Shown: piece by piece, positions 19,450-29,875 of the stretch | Layout of the letters: the number at the start of each line of letters is the position of its first letter | How positions within the stretch are numbered: the first letter of the stretch is position 1 | Source of the DNA: Abyssogena phaseoliformis symbiont OG214 | GTDB lineage: Bacteria > Pseudomonadota > Gammaproteobacteria > PS1 > Pseudothioglobaceae | DNA length: 64,000 nt | NCBI RefSeq assembly: GCF_016592595.1 | Contig: NZ_AP012977.1 | Span: 1,341,912-1,405,911, forward strand | Direction: 5' to 3' | Translations under genes and position numbers: made by a program | Notes under the pieces: model-generated | What the model saw: the letters and a program-made list of their open reading frames with translations, nothing else | The model's database searches: none | Told to the model about the DNA's origin: nothing

Positions 19450-19929
19450 CTATTGGGCAAATAGCTTTCTAGAAGTTCTTTGTACAAACTCCCCTTTAAC
19501 CACTTCAACCACCACATCCCAGCGCCCTTTTAAGGGTAGTGTTACTTGTGCTTGATATTGATTTATTTCTTGGTGAAATGCCATATCGATAGAAAAATCG
19601 TGTGCTTTTTCTAAAGGACGATAAAAATATGCTGTAACCAAAGCGCTTGCTAAAATCTTGCCATTCTGTGCACTATTAGCCGTATAGATTTGTTTAATAT
19701 TATGCGCTACAACTTTAGGAGTAGTAAGGTTTAATGTCCAGCCAAGTCGCGCTAATTGGTTCTTGTGGTTTAGTGTTTCTGCGTAGCGTTTGCCACTCGA
19801 ATATGCATCTTCAACCACTAACCCTGGATGGGTTTCAAGTGCGGTAATAATTCGATAGACAGTCGCGCCCACTAAAGTGATAAACAGCACTAACATGGCC
19901 ATCATGATTGGGCTTTTGTGAATACTCAT
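19450..19929 (-). CDS. ccoH: FixH/CcoH-like cbb3 oxidase assembly protein
   Basis: Small membrane protein linked to maturation of cbb3-type cytochrome oxidase. It has 159 residues, one N-terminal membrane helix (about 8-28) and a periplasmic beta domain of the FixH type with KGRWDVVVEV near the end. It overlaps the ccoG stop/start by one base. It is the last gene before the toxin relic; ccoNOP is not in the window. Confidence 0.8.
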   Translation of the reverse strand: MSIHKSPIMMAMLVLFITLVGATVYRIITALETHPGLVVEDAYSSGKRYAETLNHKNQLARLGWTLNLTTPKVVAHNIKQIYTANSAQNGKILASALVTAYFYRPLEKAHDFSIDMAFHQEINQYQAQVTLPLKGRWDVVVEVVKGEFVQRTSRKLFAQ

Positions 19930-21323
19930 TACATACTCTTGGGTGTGAAAAATGAAGTCTTATATTCTAAAGTGGCTTGTTCGCTTTTAACCACAAATAT
20001 AACATCGTTATCGGCACCTACGTCACTTTCAAAGGCGGTTAAATAAACATAAATAGATTTAACATTACCGCTTGGAATCATTACTACTTTGAGTGCTTTT
20101 TTAGATTTTAAATTTTCAATTTTACTGTTAAAACTAATGCTAATTGGCATAACTTTGTCTGTCTTATTCATGACTTTGAGCTCGTATTTATTACGAATTA
20201 AACCATCAGAAAGCTGTACAAATAGTGGCTGTCTGTCGTGCAGTACTTTTAAGTCCATTTGCGCAAGATTTAAAATGCCATAAGTCAATACTGATAATGC
20301 CGCTAATAATATTGACGCATAAATAATAACTCTTGGGCGCTTATAAAGTGCTTTAACTGGCTTGTTAAATTTCATCTCAGCTAAGGAGGTATAACGAATT
20401 AAGCCTTTAGGCTTGCCAACCTTCTCCATTACCGAATCACAAGCATCAATACACAGCCCGCAAGTAATACAGCCATATTCTTGACCTTTGCGAATATCAA
20501 CACCTGTTGGGCAAACAGCAACGCATTGATGACAATCAATACAATCACCAAATCCTTCAACAAACTCACCTTTTTTAAGTCTACCGCGTTGCTCGCCACG
20601 ATAATGGTCATAAGTTGGCAAAATGCTTTGATCATCAACCATTGCCCCTTGAATACGTGCATATGGGCAAATCCACAAGCAAGTTTGCTCTCTCATAAAC
20701 CCAGCAAATACATAAGCACCAAACGCAATAGCGGCGGTGATGGCTATCGTTGTAGAGGTAACATCGCCCTTAAAATAATCAGCCCAAGTGACCCCAAAAT
20801 ACAGCATCCAAGTAATGCCGGAGAAAAGTGCGATTGCTGCCCAAATAGAGTGCTTAGTCAGTTTGAGTTTGAGTTTATTAAAACTCATTGGTGCCTTGTC
20901 TAGCTTTCGGCGTTGGGCTGGCGTGCCTTCAATCCATTGCTCTATTTTGGTAAAAATATCCGTCCAAATCGTTTGAAAACAAAAATAACCGCAAAATACT
21001 CGACCCAGAACAGTAGTCATTGCTGCTAATAAAATCGCTAAAAATAGCAACACCATGGTGAGCATCCAAATGTCTTGTGGGAAAATAGTAATATCAAATA
21101 AGTGATACTGCCTTTTATCCATATCAAATAAAATGGCTTGCTTATCATTCCAAGTAAGATATGGACCAATAAAAAATGGCGACCAAGCAATAATGGCCAA
21201 CCATTTTAAATTACGGAATTTTCCATTCATGCGTTTTGCATGAATAGTTTCATCTCCTAGGTTTTGTACCCATTGCTCACCCTCTTCATATAGGCTTTCT
21301 ACTTGGATTTTTTTGTCTGCCAT
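19929..21323 (-). CDS. ccoG: Cytochrome c oxidase accessory protein CcoG (FixG/RdxA)
   Basis: Membrane iron-sulfur protein needed for copper delivery and assembly of cbb3 oxidase. The 464 residues have about five membrane helices. Two [4Fe-4S] motifs are visible: CIDCHQCVAVCPTG and CITCGLCIDACD (about 255-290). A C-terminal immunoglobulin-like domain follows. A membrane-domain Cys segment, GYFCFQTIWTD, is also typical. It is preceded by a perfect FNR-type box and followed by ccoH. Confidence 0.95.
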   Translation of the reverse strand: MADKKIQVESLYEEGEQWVQNLGDETIHAKRMNGKFRNLKWLAIIAWSPFFIGPYLTWNDKQAILFDMDKRQYHLFDITIFPQDIWMLTMVLLFLAILLAAMTTVLGRVFCGYFCFQTIWTDIFTKIEQWIEGTPAQRRKLDKAPMSFNKLKLKLTKHSIWAAIALFSGITWMLYFGVTWADYFKGDVTSTTIAITAAIAFGAYVFAGFMREQTCLWICPYARIQGAMVDDQSILPTYDHYRGEQRGRLKKGEFVEGFGDCIDCHQCVAVCPTGVDIRKGQEYGCITCGLCIDACDSVMEKVGKPKGLIRYTSLAEMKFNKPVKALYKRPRVIIYASILLAALSVLTYGILNLAQMDLKVLHDRQPLFVQLSDGLIRNKYELKVMNKTDKVMPISISFNSKIENLKSKKALKVVMIPSGNVKSIYVYLTAFESDVGADNDVIFVVKSEQATLEYKTSFFTPKSM

Positions 21324-21358
21324 GCTTGCCTCTTTAATGGGATATTTTAATCTTGCAT

Positions 21359-21399
21359 ATCATATCATCAATCCTAATTTTTTTCTTGATTTACATCAA
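21359..21399 (-). promoter_or_regulatory. FNR/ANR box and -10 element upstream of ccoG
   Basis: TTGATTTACATCAA at 21386-21399 is a perfect match to TTGAT-N4-ATCAA. A -10-like TATGAT on the minus strand (21364-21359) is placed so that the box would centre near -41 from the start of transcription, as in class II FNR activation. It lies 63 nt upstream of the ccoG start. Microaerobic induction of the oxidase assembly genes is inferred. Confidence 0.7.
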
Positions 21400-21481
21400 A
21401 AAATACAACAATTTAAACCCACTACTTATCAACAAAACGCGCTTGCTGATATAATGCCTAATTTTTTGGACAGGATTTAAC

Positions 21482-22297
21482 ATGAAAGATATTATTGAAC
21501 AAGCCTTTGAAGATAGAGCCAATATTAACCCACAATCAGCCAGCATGGAAATCAAACAAGCGGTTACTGAAGCCATCCATTTACTTGATTCAGGCCAGGC
21601 GCGTGTTGCACAGCAAAAAGGTGTGGGCGATTGGGTTGTTAACGAATGGCTGAAAAAAGCAGTCCTGTTATCTTTTAGATTAGAAGACAATGTCGTTATG
21701 CAAGGTGGTTTTACTCAATACTTTGACAAAGTACCTTCTAAATTTGCTGATATGTCAGCAGATGAATTTAATGCAGCAGGTGTTCGTGTGGTGCCACCAG
21801 CAAGTGCACGCCGCGGCTCTTTCATTGCTAAAGATACAGTGTTGATGCCCAGTTATGTCAATATTGGTGCTTATGTGGACTCAGGCACGATGGTAGACAC
21901 TTGGGCAACGGTTGGCTCATGCGCACAAATCGGTAAAAACGTTCATCTATCAGGTGGTATTGGCATTGGTGGTGTACTAGAGCCATTACAGGCCAGTCCA
22001 ACGATTATTGAAGACAACTGTTTTATTGGTGCTAGGTCAGAAGTCGTGGAAGGCGTTATTGTTGAACAAGGCGCAGTTATCTCAATGGGGGTTTATATTG
22101 GGCAATCCACCAAAATTTTCAATCGTGAAACGGGTGAAATTACGTATGGGCGTATTCCTGCTGGTTCAGTAGTTGTATCTGGTAATTTACCAAGCAAGGA
22201 TGGCACTTATTCGCTTTATTGTGCGGTAATTGTCAAACAAGTTGATGCCAAGACACGCTCTAAAGTTAGCATCAACGAGCTTTTACGAGGCATTTAA
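21482..22297 (+). CDS. dapD: Tetrahydrodipicolinate N-succinyltransferase
   Basis: Succinylates tetrahydrodipicolinate in the lysine/diaminopimelate pathway. It has 271 residues, the common proteobacterial length. A helical N-terminal domain is followed by left-handed beta-helix hexapeptide repeats, with [36 protein letters not shown] and [14 protein letters not shown]. It is complete. The broken DUF218 gene begins 9 nt after the stop. Confidence 0.96.
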   Translation: MKDIIEQAFEDRANINPQSASMEIKQAVTEAIHLLDSGQARVAQQKGVGDWVVNEWLKKAVLLSFRLEDNVVMQGGFTQYFDKVPSKFADMSADEFNAAGVRVVPPASARRGSFIAKDTVLMPSYVNIGAYVDSGTMVDTWATVGSCAQIGKNVHLSGGIGIGGVLEPLQASPTIIEDNCFIGARSEVVEGVIVEQGAVISMGVYIGQSTKIFNRETGEITYGRIPAGSVVVSGNLPSKDGTYSLYCAVIVKQVDAKTRSKVSINELLRGI

Positions 22298-22305
22298 ACA
22301 AGCAA

Positions 22306-22733
22306 ATGACGCTTCTTTTCTTAGCAAAAAAGTTCATTACTTTTTTTGTTGCGCTATTAGGGTTAATACTAACTGGCCATTGTCTAGCCAAATTGGCAAT
22401 GCCAGCTTAAAAAGAACCATAGAGGATGTTCGCATCTTTAAGGCCACCAATAATCACAATTTAAAGATGGTTTTTACTGGTTATGCAGGGTCAAGCAACC
22501 TCATAACCAATGCAAAAATTGTGCGGGCATTAGTCAATCAAAGTATCATCGTTAACGGACAGCTAAAAGACACTCGAGAAGAGGCGGTGTTTGCTAAATC
22601 AATCATTCATGACAAGTCTTTTGCGCTTGTCGCTTCAGTATCGCATATACCTAGAGCCATGACACTATTCAAAAATATGGGCATAAACCCAATTGCTGCG
22701 CCTACAGATTTTCATGGAAAAAATCAGGCATAG
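22306..22733 (+). pseudogene. DUF218 (ElyC/SanA/YdcF-like) membrane protein, broken
   Basis: Envelope-biogenesis family protein. From ATG 22306 a first frame gives a membrane helix (FLAKKFITFFVALLGLIL) and stops after about 34 codons. The rest is in another frame, with KMVFTGYAGS, DTREEAVFAKSII, FALVASVSHIPRAMTLFKNMG and NPIAAPTDF, which are DUF218 motifs. The segment between helix and catalytic core is missing, so an internal deletion accompanies the frameshift. Confidence 0.8.
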
Positions 22734-22821
22734 CTTACTCAACCAACTATTGGTGCTTTTAAAAAATAAAAAGTTGCCATTCATGAGTTCTTAGGCATTA
22801 CCCGGCATTATCTAATTTATT

Positions 22822-22852
22822 AAAAAAAGTATTTTAATACGCCAAAATACTT
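22822..22852 (-). terminator. Rho-independent terminator after ubiA
   Basis: On the minus strand AAGTATTTT (22852-22844) pairs with AAAATACTT (22835-22827), followed by a run of seven T. The stem starts at the ubiA stop. It would end the tatD-rluC-ubiA transcript. Confidence 0.75.
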
Positions 22853-23720
22853 ATACAGCAACAGATAATGTAATACCTACAAAAATGACCATGCCTATAT
22901 AATGATTATGTAAAAATACCTGAAAACAAGCACTCTTCTTACGATTTCTAATAAGATATTGATGATAAATCATTAACAACGCAACTAAGACTAATGAAAT
23001 ATCATAAAGGATAGTCAGATTGAAAACGTCTGATATTTTTATTAAAATTAACAACAATCCAATTTGCAAAATTCCGATGATTAATCGGTCAAATTTAGCA
23101 AACAAAATGGCGGTTGATTTGACCCCAATTTTTAAATCTTCTTCCCGGTCAGCCATGGCGTACATCGTGTCATAAATCACTGTCCAAATTATCGTTGCTG
23201 CAAATACATACCAAGCAATAATTGGTATGGTATTAAGGGTTGCTGAAAAAGCCATTGGCACACTCATAGCAAATGCCAGGCCTAGCACAAACTGTGGCAA
23301 ATGAGTCCAACGCTTAGTAAATGGATACAAGATTGCTAATAGTGCTGCAATCATCGCAAGTTGAATGGTTAAGTAGTTGGTTAATAACACTAATACAAAT
23401 GCTAGCACGATTAGTAGTACGAACAATTTAAGCGCAGATTCATGATTAATCTCACCTGAGGTAATGGGTCTGTGTTTAGTGCGTTCTATAAGTTTATCAA
23501 TGTGTCTGTCTGCATAGTCATTAATCACACAACCTGCTGATCGCATTAAAACAACACCCAAAACAAAAATCAACAGCAATTTTAGATCAGGCACTCCTTC
23601 TTCCGCCAAAAACAATGCCCATAATGTTGGCCATAATAATAAATAAATACCAATTGGCTTGTCTAAACGCATCAGGCGCAAATACGCCCCGAAGGAAGTA
23701 GTCTTGGGCTGCGGGTTCAT
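22851..23720 (-). CDS. ubiA: 4-hydroxybenzoate polyprenyltransferase
   Basis: Membrane enzyme attaching the polyprenyl tail to 4-hydroxybenzoate in ubiquinone synthesis. The 289 residues have about eight membrane helices. Both Asp-rich motifs are visible: NDYADRHID (about residues 67-75) and the second region DTMYAMADREED (about 184-195). The start overlaps the rluC stop by 4 nt (ATGA type). Confidence 0.94.
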   Translation of the reverse strand: MNPQPKTTSFGAYLRLMRLDKPIGIYLLLWPTLWALFLAEEGVPDLKLLLIFVLGVVLMRSAGCVINDYADRHIDKLIERTKHRPITSGEINHESALKLFVLLIVLAFVLVLLTNYLTIQLAMIAALLAILYPFTKRWTHLPQFVLGLAFAMSVPMAFSATLNTIPIIAWYVFAATIIWTVIYDTMYAMADREEDLKIGVKSTAILFAKFDRLIIGILQIGLLLILIKISDVFNLTILYDISLVLVALLMIYHQYLIRNRKKSACFQVFLHNHYIGMVIFVGITLSVAV

Positions 23721-24628
23721 AATTTGGCTAAAAATTCTTCCAGTTCGACTGGTAAAGGTGCATTCACTTTCTGAGTATCATTGGTTAATGGATTGGTAAA
23801 AATAAGTTGATGCGCATGCAGAAATAATCTTTTCAAGCCTTTGAATTTAACTTGTCTGTCAAATTCTCTGTCCCCATATTTATCATCACAAGCCAGTGCA
23901 TGTCCAGCATACTTTGCGTGCACGCGAATTTGGTGAGTGCGTCCAGTTTCAATACTAATTTCAACCAATGAAGCGGAAAAATCCCCAGCGGAAAAAATTT
24001 TAAGTGGCTGAAAATGACTAATTGCATATTTACCCTTAGCATCTACCACAACGTATCTTGAGTTTTGATAAAGTGGCGCATCAATAGTATGACGCTTTTT
24101 TGACCAAATTCCTTTAACCAGAGCTGTATAGCGTTTTTCAACGGTGTGCTGACTTAGCTGCTCGTGCAAGTTTTTTAGCACGTTACGCTTCTTGGCAATT
24201 AAAAGCACCCCAGAAGTGGCGCGATCTAATCTGTGCACCAATTCAATGGGCTCTTTATACATTTGTCTAAGCGCTTCAATAACGCCAACATCAACCCCAG
24301 AACCACTATGCACTGCCAAGCCACTTGGCTTGTTGATAATAAGTAAGCCCTTATCCTCATACAACTTGGCATTGATTAATAATTTTTCTAGACTATCTGA
24401 GGTATATACAGACTTAGTGACAGACACTTTAACCGGTGGAATACGCACAACATCATCCAAAATGAGTTTATAGTCTGCTTTTTTTCTGCCTTTATTAACG
24501 CGCACCTCGCCTTTGCGAATGACCCGATAGATGTGTGATTTGGGAACGCCTTTAAGTGTTTTAAGTAAATAATTATCCAGGCGTTGGCCTTGTGAAAATT
24601 CATCAACGGTTTGAAAACTCACACTCAT
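23717..24628 (-). CDS. rluC: 23S rRNA pseudouridine synthase RluC-type
   Basis: Isomerises uridines in 23S rRNA. The 303 residues begin with an S4-like RNA-binding domain (RLDNYLLKTL and VIRKGEVRVNKGR). The RluA-family catalytic motif HRLDRATSGVLLIAKK follows (about residues 132-147, catalytic Asp in HRLD), with TGRTHQIRVHAKYAGHALACD further on. It overlaps both neighbours by 4 nt, placing it in a tatD-rluC-ubiA unit. RluC rather than RluD is inferred from the S4 and C-terminal character. Confidence 0.88.
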   Translation of the reverse strand: MSVSFQTVDEFSQGQRLDNYLLKTLKGVPKSHIYRVIRKGEVRVNKGRKKADYKLILDDVVRIPPVKVSVTKSVYTSDSLEKLLINAKLYEDKGLLIINKPSGLAVHSGSGVDVGVIEALRQMYKEPIELVHRLDRATSGVLLIAKKRNVLKNLHEQLSQHTVEKRYTALVKGIWSKKRHTIDAPLYQNSRYVVVDAKGKYAISHFQPLKIFSAGDFSASLVEISIETGRTHQIRVHAKYAGHALACDDKYGDREFDRQVKFKGLKRLFLHAHQLIFTNPLTNDTQKVNAPLPVELEEFLAKL

Positions 24629-25395
24629 GCTAAGAAAAGTTGTTCAAAATTATTTGTGGTTGTATTGGCAATATCATTAATACTCACGTCACGAATTTCA
24701 GCTAACTTTTCAGCAACATAATAGCTATAAGCTGGTGAATTAGGCTTGCCTCTATAAGGTATAGGTGTTAAATAGGGCGAATCGGTCTCAACTAGTAATC
24801 TATCTCTGGGTACTTTTTTTGCTACTTCACGTAAATCTTGAGCGCTTTTAAAGGTAATAATGCCAGAAAAAGAAATAAAAAAACCTAAATCCAATGCCGC
24901 CTTGGCAGTTTCCCAATCTTCAGAAAAACAATGCATAACGCCTTGTTCAGCTTTTTCGGCTTGCATAATGGCAATGGTGTCTTTTTTGGCATTACGTGTA
25001 TGAATAATCATCGGCTTGCCTGATTGGTTTGAGGCTTTAATATGCCGCCTAAAACGATTTCTTTGCCAGTCAGCAGTGTCTTTTTCAACATGAAAATAAT
25101 CCAAACCGGTTTCACCAATAGCAATAATTTTGTCATGTTCTGCCAATGCTAACAATTCCTCCACACTTGGATCTTTACCCTCCAGTTCACAAGGATGTAC
25201 ACCAACTGAGCCGTAAATTTGCGAATAGTTTTTCACCAAAGAAAGCACTTCATCGAAATGCTCTAAATCAATACACACACATAAAAATTGCGTTACCGAT
25301 AATCCTTTAGCATGAGCAAGCATGCGCTCAACACTACCACCAAAAGCGGATAAATCTACTCTATCGAGATGACAATGCGAGTCAACTATTTGCAC
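24625..25395 (-). CDS. TatD-family metal-dependent deoxyribonuclease
   Basis: TIM-barrel hydrolase of the TatD/YcfH family. The 256 residues include the metal motif DSHCHLD at the N terminus, GETGLDYF (about 93-100), MIIHTRNA, MHCFSE and LLVETDSPYLTP. It matches the YcfH branch by length. It is the first gene of the overlapping group with rluC and ubiA, 45 nt from the AsmA-like gene. Confidence 0.92.
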   Translation of the reverse strand: MQIVDSHCHLDRVDLSAFGGSVERMLAHAKGLSVTQFLCVCIDLEHFDEVLSLVKNYSQIYGSVGVHPCELEGKDPSVEELLALAEHDKIIAIGETGLDYFHVEKDTADWQRNRFRRHIKASNQSGKPMIIHTRNAKKDTIAIMQAEKAEQGVMHCFSEDWETAKAALDLGFFISFSGIITFKSAQDLREVAKKVPRDRLLVETDSPYLTPIPYRGKPNSPAYSYYVAEKLAEIRDVSINDIANTTTNNFEQLFLA

Positions 25396-25440
25396 AATTA
25401 ATTAAAAACCAAGTTACTTAAATAGATCTTTGGCTTTGTT

Positions 25441-26202
25441 TTATAGCTCTTCTGTGCCACCAAAATCTAGCGAGTCTTTAATTTTATCTAAGTTAAATTT
25501 TTCTTTAATATTATCAATCCCTAATTTACGCATTAGGGATTCTTTAATTTCTTTCTTACCCAGTTCAATACCTTTTTTCTCTAAAGCGCCTTTTAGATTT
25601 TTAAGCACAACCGTCATCAATTCTTGACCCACTTGATTAAGTGCAATGCCACTACCACCACCGAATTTTTCAAGGTTAATATTAGGCACTTTAATGGTTT
25701 CTTTAAGCCACTTTGTGTCAATTTTTAACGTGGTATTAATGACATTAAATTGATTAATCTTAATCCTTTTATTACCAGCACTTTGAGTCTTTTCAGATGA
25801 AGATAAAGTGGCATTACTGCTAGCTTTATCTAGGTTGTCAATTAGCGTAACTAAATTCACATTGGCCTTATTTTGTTCTAAAACAAAATGCATGCTATCA
25901 AAAGATAGCTCATCAATGACAATCAAATCTGAGGTGGTTTCATCACTTATTTTTAATACAAAGTGGTCCAAAGAAAAGGCATCTTTATTGTTGAAATTTG
26001 GTGGGTTCTGCACTTCAATAAAATCAATATTTAGACGCTTATCTAAAAAACTACTGCTAAATTGGCTAATGGTTACCGGTGTTTTGAGTAAATTTTGTGC
26101 ATATTGTTGTGCATATTTTTTACCCATTGGGTCAAATGCAAACGTCATAACAAGCGCTAAAACAATAATCAAACCTATTAAAAAATACCCTATTTTTTTC
26201 AT
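25441..26202 (-). CDS. AsmA/DUF748-like membrane-anchored protein
   Basis: Predicted envelope protein with one N-terminal membrane helix (about residues 5-23) and a periplasmic beta-rich domain of the AsmA-like type. Visible pieces are LKTPVTISQFSSSFLDKRL and KIDTKWLKETIKVPNINLE. The C-terminal third is highly charged and lysine-rich. It has 253 residues, much shorter than AsmA itself. It overlaps the rsmG stop by 4 nt. Function is unassigned; the family call is tentative. Confidence 0.6.
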   Translation of the reverse strand: MKKIGYFLIGLIIVLALVMTFAFDPMGKKYAQQYAQNLLKTPVTISQFSSSFLDKRLNIDFIEVQNPPNFNNKDAFSLDHFVLKISDETTSDLIVIDELSFDSMHFVLEQNKANVNLVTLIDNLDKASSNATLSSSEKTQSAGNKRIKINQFNVINTTLKIDTKWLKETIKVPNINLEKFGGGSGIALNQVGQELMTVVLKNLKGALEKKGIELGKKEIKESLMRKLGIDNIKEKFNLDKIKDSLDFGGTEEL

Positions 26203-26810
26203 TTTTCTCTCCTAAGAATTAATAAATATCGCCTGCCTAAGACTTCTGGAACGTATAACGGCTGAATGTCTATACCATGAGGTAGTGTCTCTTGTTGAAA
26301 GCTCGCTGCTTTCATTAGCAAGTATTCACCATTATCGCATAATAAATGTTGTGTCAATTTTAATATTGCTTCAACCTCTGAAAAGGCTCTTGAAATAATT
26401 TGTCCAAAGCGAAACTCAACTTGATAATTTTCTACCCTATTATTAACTACATTAAGATTTTTCAATTGTAGTTGGGTTTTGGCAAATTGCATAAAACGAC
26501 ATTTTTTACCAACTGCATCAAGCACAGTAACTGAAAGATCGGGTTTCATAATACTAATCACAATGCCTGGTAGACCCGCACCAGAACCAACATCTAATAA
26601 GGGCTGATCTTTAATATACGCAATAACTGATAGACTATCTAATAAATGCTTGTAAACGCCTTGTTCTGTAGTTCTGATGGCGCTTAGATTGTAAATCTTA
26701 TTCCATTTAATAATCAACTCAAGATAGTTCATCAATTTGCTGATTTGTTCACTTTCAAGCTTAATACCCATCAAGCTGGCACCTTCTATTAACAACGCTT
26801 CAGAGCTCAT
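26199..26810 (-). CDS. rsmG: 16S rRNA (guanine-527-N7)-methyltransferase
   Basis: SAM-dependent methyltransferase acting on 16S rRNA (GidB). The 203 residues show the SAM-binding motif [15 protein letters not shown] (about residues 70-84), [11 protein letters not shown] and [10 protein letters not shown]. It overlaps mnmG by 4 nt, the classical mnmG-rsmG pair; parA and parB, which often follow, are replaced by the AsmA-like gene. Confidence 0.95.
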   Translation of the reverse strand: MSSEALLIEGASLMGIKLESEQISKLMNYLELIIKWNKIYNLSAIRTTEQGVYKHLLDSLSVIAYIKDQPLLDVGSGAGLPGIVISIMKPDLSVTVLDAVGKKCRFMQFAKTQLQLKNLNVVNNRVENYQVEFRFGQIISRAFSEVEAILKLTQHLLCDNGEYLLMKAASFQQETLPHGIDIQPLYVPEVLGRRYLLILRREK

Positions 26811-28675
26811 TTTGACTGATACGTTTTTAAATAAACCAATAAAATAGAAATAGAGGCAGGAGTAACGCCTTGAATTCGACTTGCTTGACCAATGGTCTCT
26901 GGCTTGTGCAGTTCAAGTTTTTGTCTGACCTCAGCAGAAAGTGCTTTAATTGAGTCATAATCTATATCTGCAGATAATGCTGTATTTTCATTTTTTCGGT
27001 ATTTTTCAATTTCCTCTAATTGACGCTTAATGTAACCAGCATATTTAATTTGATTTTCAACTGAATTAATTAAAGTAGTATCTGTTAAAAATGGCTTGCC
27101 AGATTCGATTTGGCTTAATACTTGATAATCAACTTTAGGCCGTTTAAGCAATTCAAACAGAGAATATTCGTGGTTTAAACTTTGATTTAAAACCACGCCA
27201 GCTTGAGTGTCACTCGCCTGTATCCAAGTATTCTTAAGACGCTTTTTTTCTTGCAAAATAGCCTCATATTTAACTTGAAAAGACTGCCAACGTGCCTCAC
27301 TAATCAACCCAAGTTCTTTAGCCTTAGGCGTGAGACGTTCATCCGCATTATCCTCTCTTAATAACAAGCGATATTCAGCACGCGAGGTAAACATTCGATA
27401 AGGCTCATTCGTGCCTTTGGTAATCAAATCATCCACCATAACGCCAATATAGGACTCATCGCGTTTTGGTAACCAAGCATCTTTTTCTAGTGTGGCACAT
27501 ACCGCATTAACACCTGCCAACAACCCTTGAGCTGCTGCTTCTTCATAGCCTGTAGTGCCATTAATTTGCCCAGCAAAATACAGCCCTGAGATTTTCTTAA
27601 CTTCTAGCGTCTGTTTTAACCCCTTGGGATCAAAAAAATCATATTCAATTGCATAACCTGGACGTATGATATGTGCATTTTCAAAACCCTTAATTGAATG
27701 AATAAAATCTAGTTGTACCTCATAAGGCAACGATGTGGACACCCCATTTGGATAAACCTCATTGGTGGTCAGTCCCTCAGGCTCAACAAAAATTTGATGT
27801 GAATCACGCTCACTAAAACGCACCACCTTGTCTTCAATTGACGGACAATATCTAGGGCCAATACCTTCGATATTACCAGTAAACATAGGTGAGTCTTTTA
27901 ATCCAGTGCGAATAAAGTCATGGGTTTTTTCGTTGGTATCCGTGATATAGCAAGGAATTTGCCTTGGGTGGTCTTCTTTAACCCCCATGAATGAAAACGT
28001 CGGCAGTGGCGTGTCCCCTGGTTGTATCTGCATGAGGGAATAATTTAACGTTCTACCATCCAGTCTTGGAGGTGTGCCCGTTTTTAGTCGACTAACACCT
28101 AAATCGTAAGAGCGCAATTTTCTTGATAAGGCATTTGATGGCACATCACCTGCACGACCACCTTGAAAATTACGCTGTCCAATATGGATAACACCGCCCA
28201 AAAAAGTACCTGATGTTAAAATAACCTTATCTGCCATAAAAGCAAGCCCCATCTGAGTCACTACACCTTTAATTTGATCATGCTCAATGATTAAATCATC
28301 AACTGCTTGTTGAAACAAAGATAGATTGTCTTGATTTTCTAAAACATAATGAATCTGTGCCTTATACAAAATACGATCAGCCTGCGCACGAGTTGCACGG
28401 ACTGCAGGGCCTTTTGAAGTATTCAACGTACGAAATTGTATCCCAGATTTGTCAATCGCGCGTGCCATAACACCACCCATCGCATCAATTTCCTTAACCA
28501 AATGTCCCTTGCCAATCCCTCCAATTGCAGGGTTACAACTCATTTGTCCAAGTGTTTCAATGTTATGAGAAATAAGCAACGTACAAACACCCATACGAGC
28601 GCTTGCGAGTGCTGCTTCTGTGCCAGCATGACCGCCACCAATGACAATCACTGAATAATGCTTAGTTTGTTCCAT
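26807..28675 (-). CDS. mnmG: tRNA uridine-34 carboxymethylaminomethyl synthesis enzyme MnmG
   Basis: FAD enzyme that, with MnmE, modifies wobble uridine of several tRNAs. The 622 residues are full length. The FAD motif [14 protein letters not shown] (about 11-24) and family signatures GPKYCPSIE-like [12 protein letters not shown] and [16 protein letters not shown] are clear. A C-terminal helical domain contains [14 protein letters not shown]. It is complete and heads the mnmG-rsmG-AsmA-like group. Confidence 0.97.
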   Translation of the reverse strand: MEQTKHYSVIVIGGGHAGTEAALASARMGVCTLLISHNIETLGQMSCNPAIGGIGKGHLVKEIDAMGGVMARAIDKSGIQFRTLNTSKGPAVRATRAQADRILYKAQIHYVLENQDNLSLFQQAVDDLIIEHDQIKGVVTQMGLAFMADKVILTSGTFLGGVIHIGQRNFQGGRAGDVPSNALSRKLRSYDLGVSRLKTGTPPRLDGRTLNYSLMQIQPGDTPLPTFSFMGVKEDHPRQIPCYITDTNEKTHDFIRTGLKDSPMFTGNIEGIGPRYCPSIEDKVVRFSERDSHQIFVEPEGLTTNEVYPNGVSTSLPYEVQLDFIHSIKGFENAHIIRPGYAIEYDFFDPKGLKQTLEVKKISGLYFAGQINGTTGYEEAAAQGLLAGVNAVCATLEKDAWLPKRDESYIGVMVDDLITKGTNEPYRMFTSRAEYRLLLREDNADERLTPKAKELGLISEARWQSFQVKYEAILQEKKRLKNTWIQASDTQAGVVLNQSLNHEYSLFELLKRPKVDYQVLSQIESGKPFLTDTTLINSVENQIKYAGYIKRQLEEIEKYRKNENTALSADIDYDSIKALSAEVRQKLELHKPETIGQASRIQGVTPASISILLVYLKTYQSK

Positions 28676-28684
28676 GGTTTATAA

Positions 28685-28730
28685 CTCAAAATAAAAAAGA
28701 CCCGTTAAAACAAGCCTTTTTTATTTTGAG
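28685..28730 (-). terminator. Terminator between fba and mnmG
   Basis: CTCAAAATAAAAAAG (28685-28699) and CTTTTTTATTTTGAG (28716-28730) are exact reverse complements over 15 bp. On the minus strand the stem follows the fba stop by 12 nt and its right side is T-rich, so it likely ends the sugar-phosphate gene transcript. Confidence 0.7.
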
Positions 28731-28742
28731 CTGTTAGGCTGC

Positions 28743-29804
28743 CTACCTTACTTGGGCATCCAGTTCACCAGAAAGATATTTTTGACTCATGGTATCTAAT
28801 GAAGAAACTTTGATTTTATCTGCATTGCCCGCTGAGCCAAACGCTTCAAAACGTGCTGCACAAATATCACTCATTGCACTGGTTGCTTCTTTTAAGAATT
28901 TACGCGGATCAAAGTTTGATGTGTTTTCAACCAAGTGTCTGCGAACTGCGCCTGTTGACGCCATGCGTAAATCGGTATCAATATTAACTTTACGTACACC
29001 GTGTTTAATGCCTTCTTGAATTTCTTCTACAGGAACGCCATAAGTTTGACCCATGTCACCACCAAAATCGTTAATAATTTTTAACCAGTCTTGTGGCACT
29101 GAAGAAGAACCATGCATCACTAAATGTGTATCTGGAATACGTGCATGGATTTCTTTAATTCTGTCAATGCGCAACACATCGCCTGTTGGCTCTTGGGTAA
29201 ACTTATAAGCACCATGCGAGGTGCCAATAGCAATGGCCAATGCATCAACATTAGTTGCTTTAACAAAATCAGCGGCTTCTTCAACTGAAGTTAGCAACAT
29301 ATCTAAATCTAACTTACCTTTAGCACCATGGCCATCTTCTTCGCCCATCATGCCAGTTTCTAATGAACCTAGACAGCCCAACTCACCTTCAACGGAAACG
29401 CCACCTGCGTGTGCCATTTTCACAACTTCAGCAGTCACATTAACATTATATTCAAATGAAGCCGGTGTTTTCATGTCTGCTTCTAATGAACCATCCATCA
29501 TCACTGATGAAAAACCCGATTGAATTGAGCGCAGACAGACAGATGGCTCAGAACCATGGTCTTGATGCATAACCACTGGAATATGCGGGTACATTTCAGT
29601 TGCTGCTAAAATTAAATGGCGTAAAAACGGCTCGCCTGCATAGCCCCTTGCACCAGCAGAACCTTGCATAATAACAGGGCTATTGGTTTTATCTGCAGCC
29701 TGCATAATAGCATGGACTTGCTCCATATTGTTAATATTGAATGCTGGCATACCGTAGTTGTTGGCTGCCGCGTGGTCTAATAATTCTCTTAATGAAACTA
29801 ACAT
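28743..29804 (-). CDS. fba: Fructose-bisphosphate aldolase class II, Calvin-cycle subtype
   Basis: Zinc aldolase condensing DHAP with glyceraldehyde-3-phosphate (or erythrose-4-phosphate). The 353 residues start with the Calvin-subtype opening [20 protein letters not shown]. They contain the metal-binding HQDHG (about residues 80-84) and [10 protein letters not shown]. Also visible are [11 protein letters not shown] and [10 protein letters not shown]. It closes the tkt-gap-DUF302-pgk-pyk-fba cluster, fitting a role in CO2 fixation as well as glycolysis or gluconeogenesis. Confidence 0.95.
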   Translation of the reverse strand: MLVSLRELLDHAAANNYGMPAFNINNMEQVHAIMQAADKTNSPVIMQGSAGARGYAGEPFLRHLILAATEMYPHIPVVMHQDHGSEPSVCLRSIQSGFSSVMMDGSLEADMKTPASFEYNVNVTAEVVKMAHAGGVSVEGELGCLGSLETGMMGEEDGHGAKGKLDLDMLLTSVEEAADFVKATNVDALAIAIGTSHGAYKFTQEPTGDVLRIDRIKEIHARIPDTHLVMHGSSSVPQDWLKIINDFGGDMGQTYGVPVEEIQEGIKHGVRKVNIDTDLRMASTGAVRRHLVENTSNFDPRKFLKEATSAMSDICAARFEAFGSAGNADKIKVSSLDTMSQKYLSGELDAQVR

Positions 29805-29875
29805 ATTTTTCTCCTTTTTAAGTCGTTAAAGTTTAGCATTTTTCTATTTAATAGTTACGCTTTTTTACTCTTATT

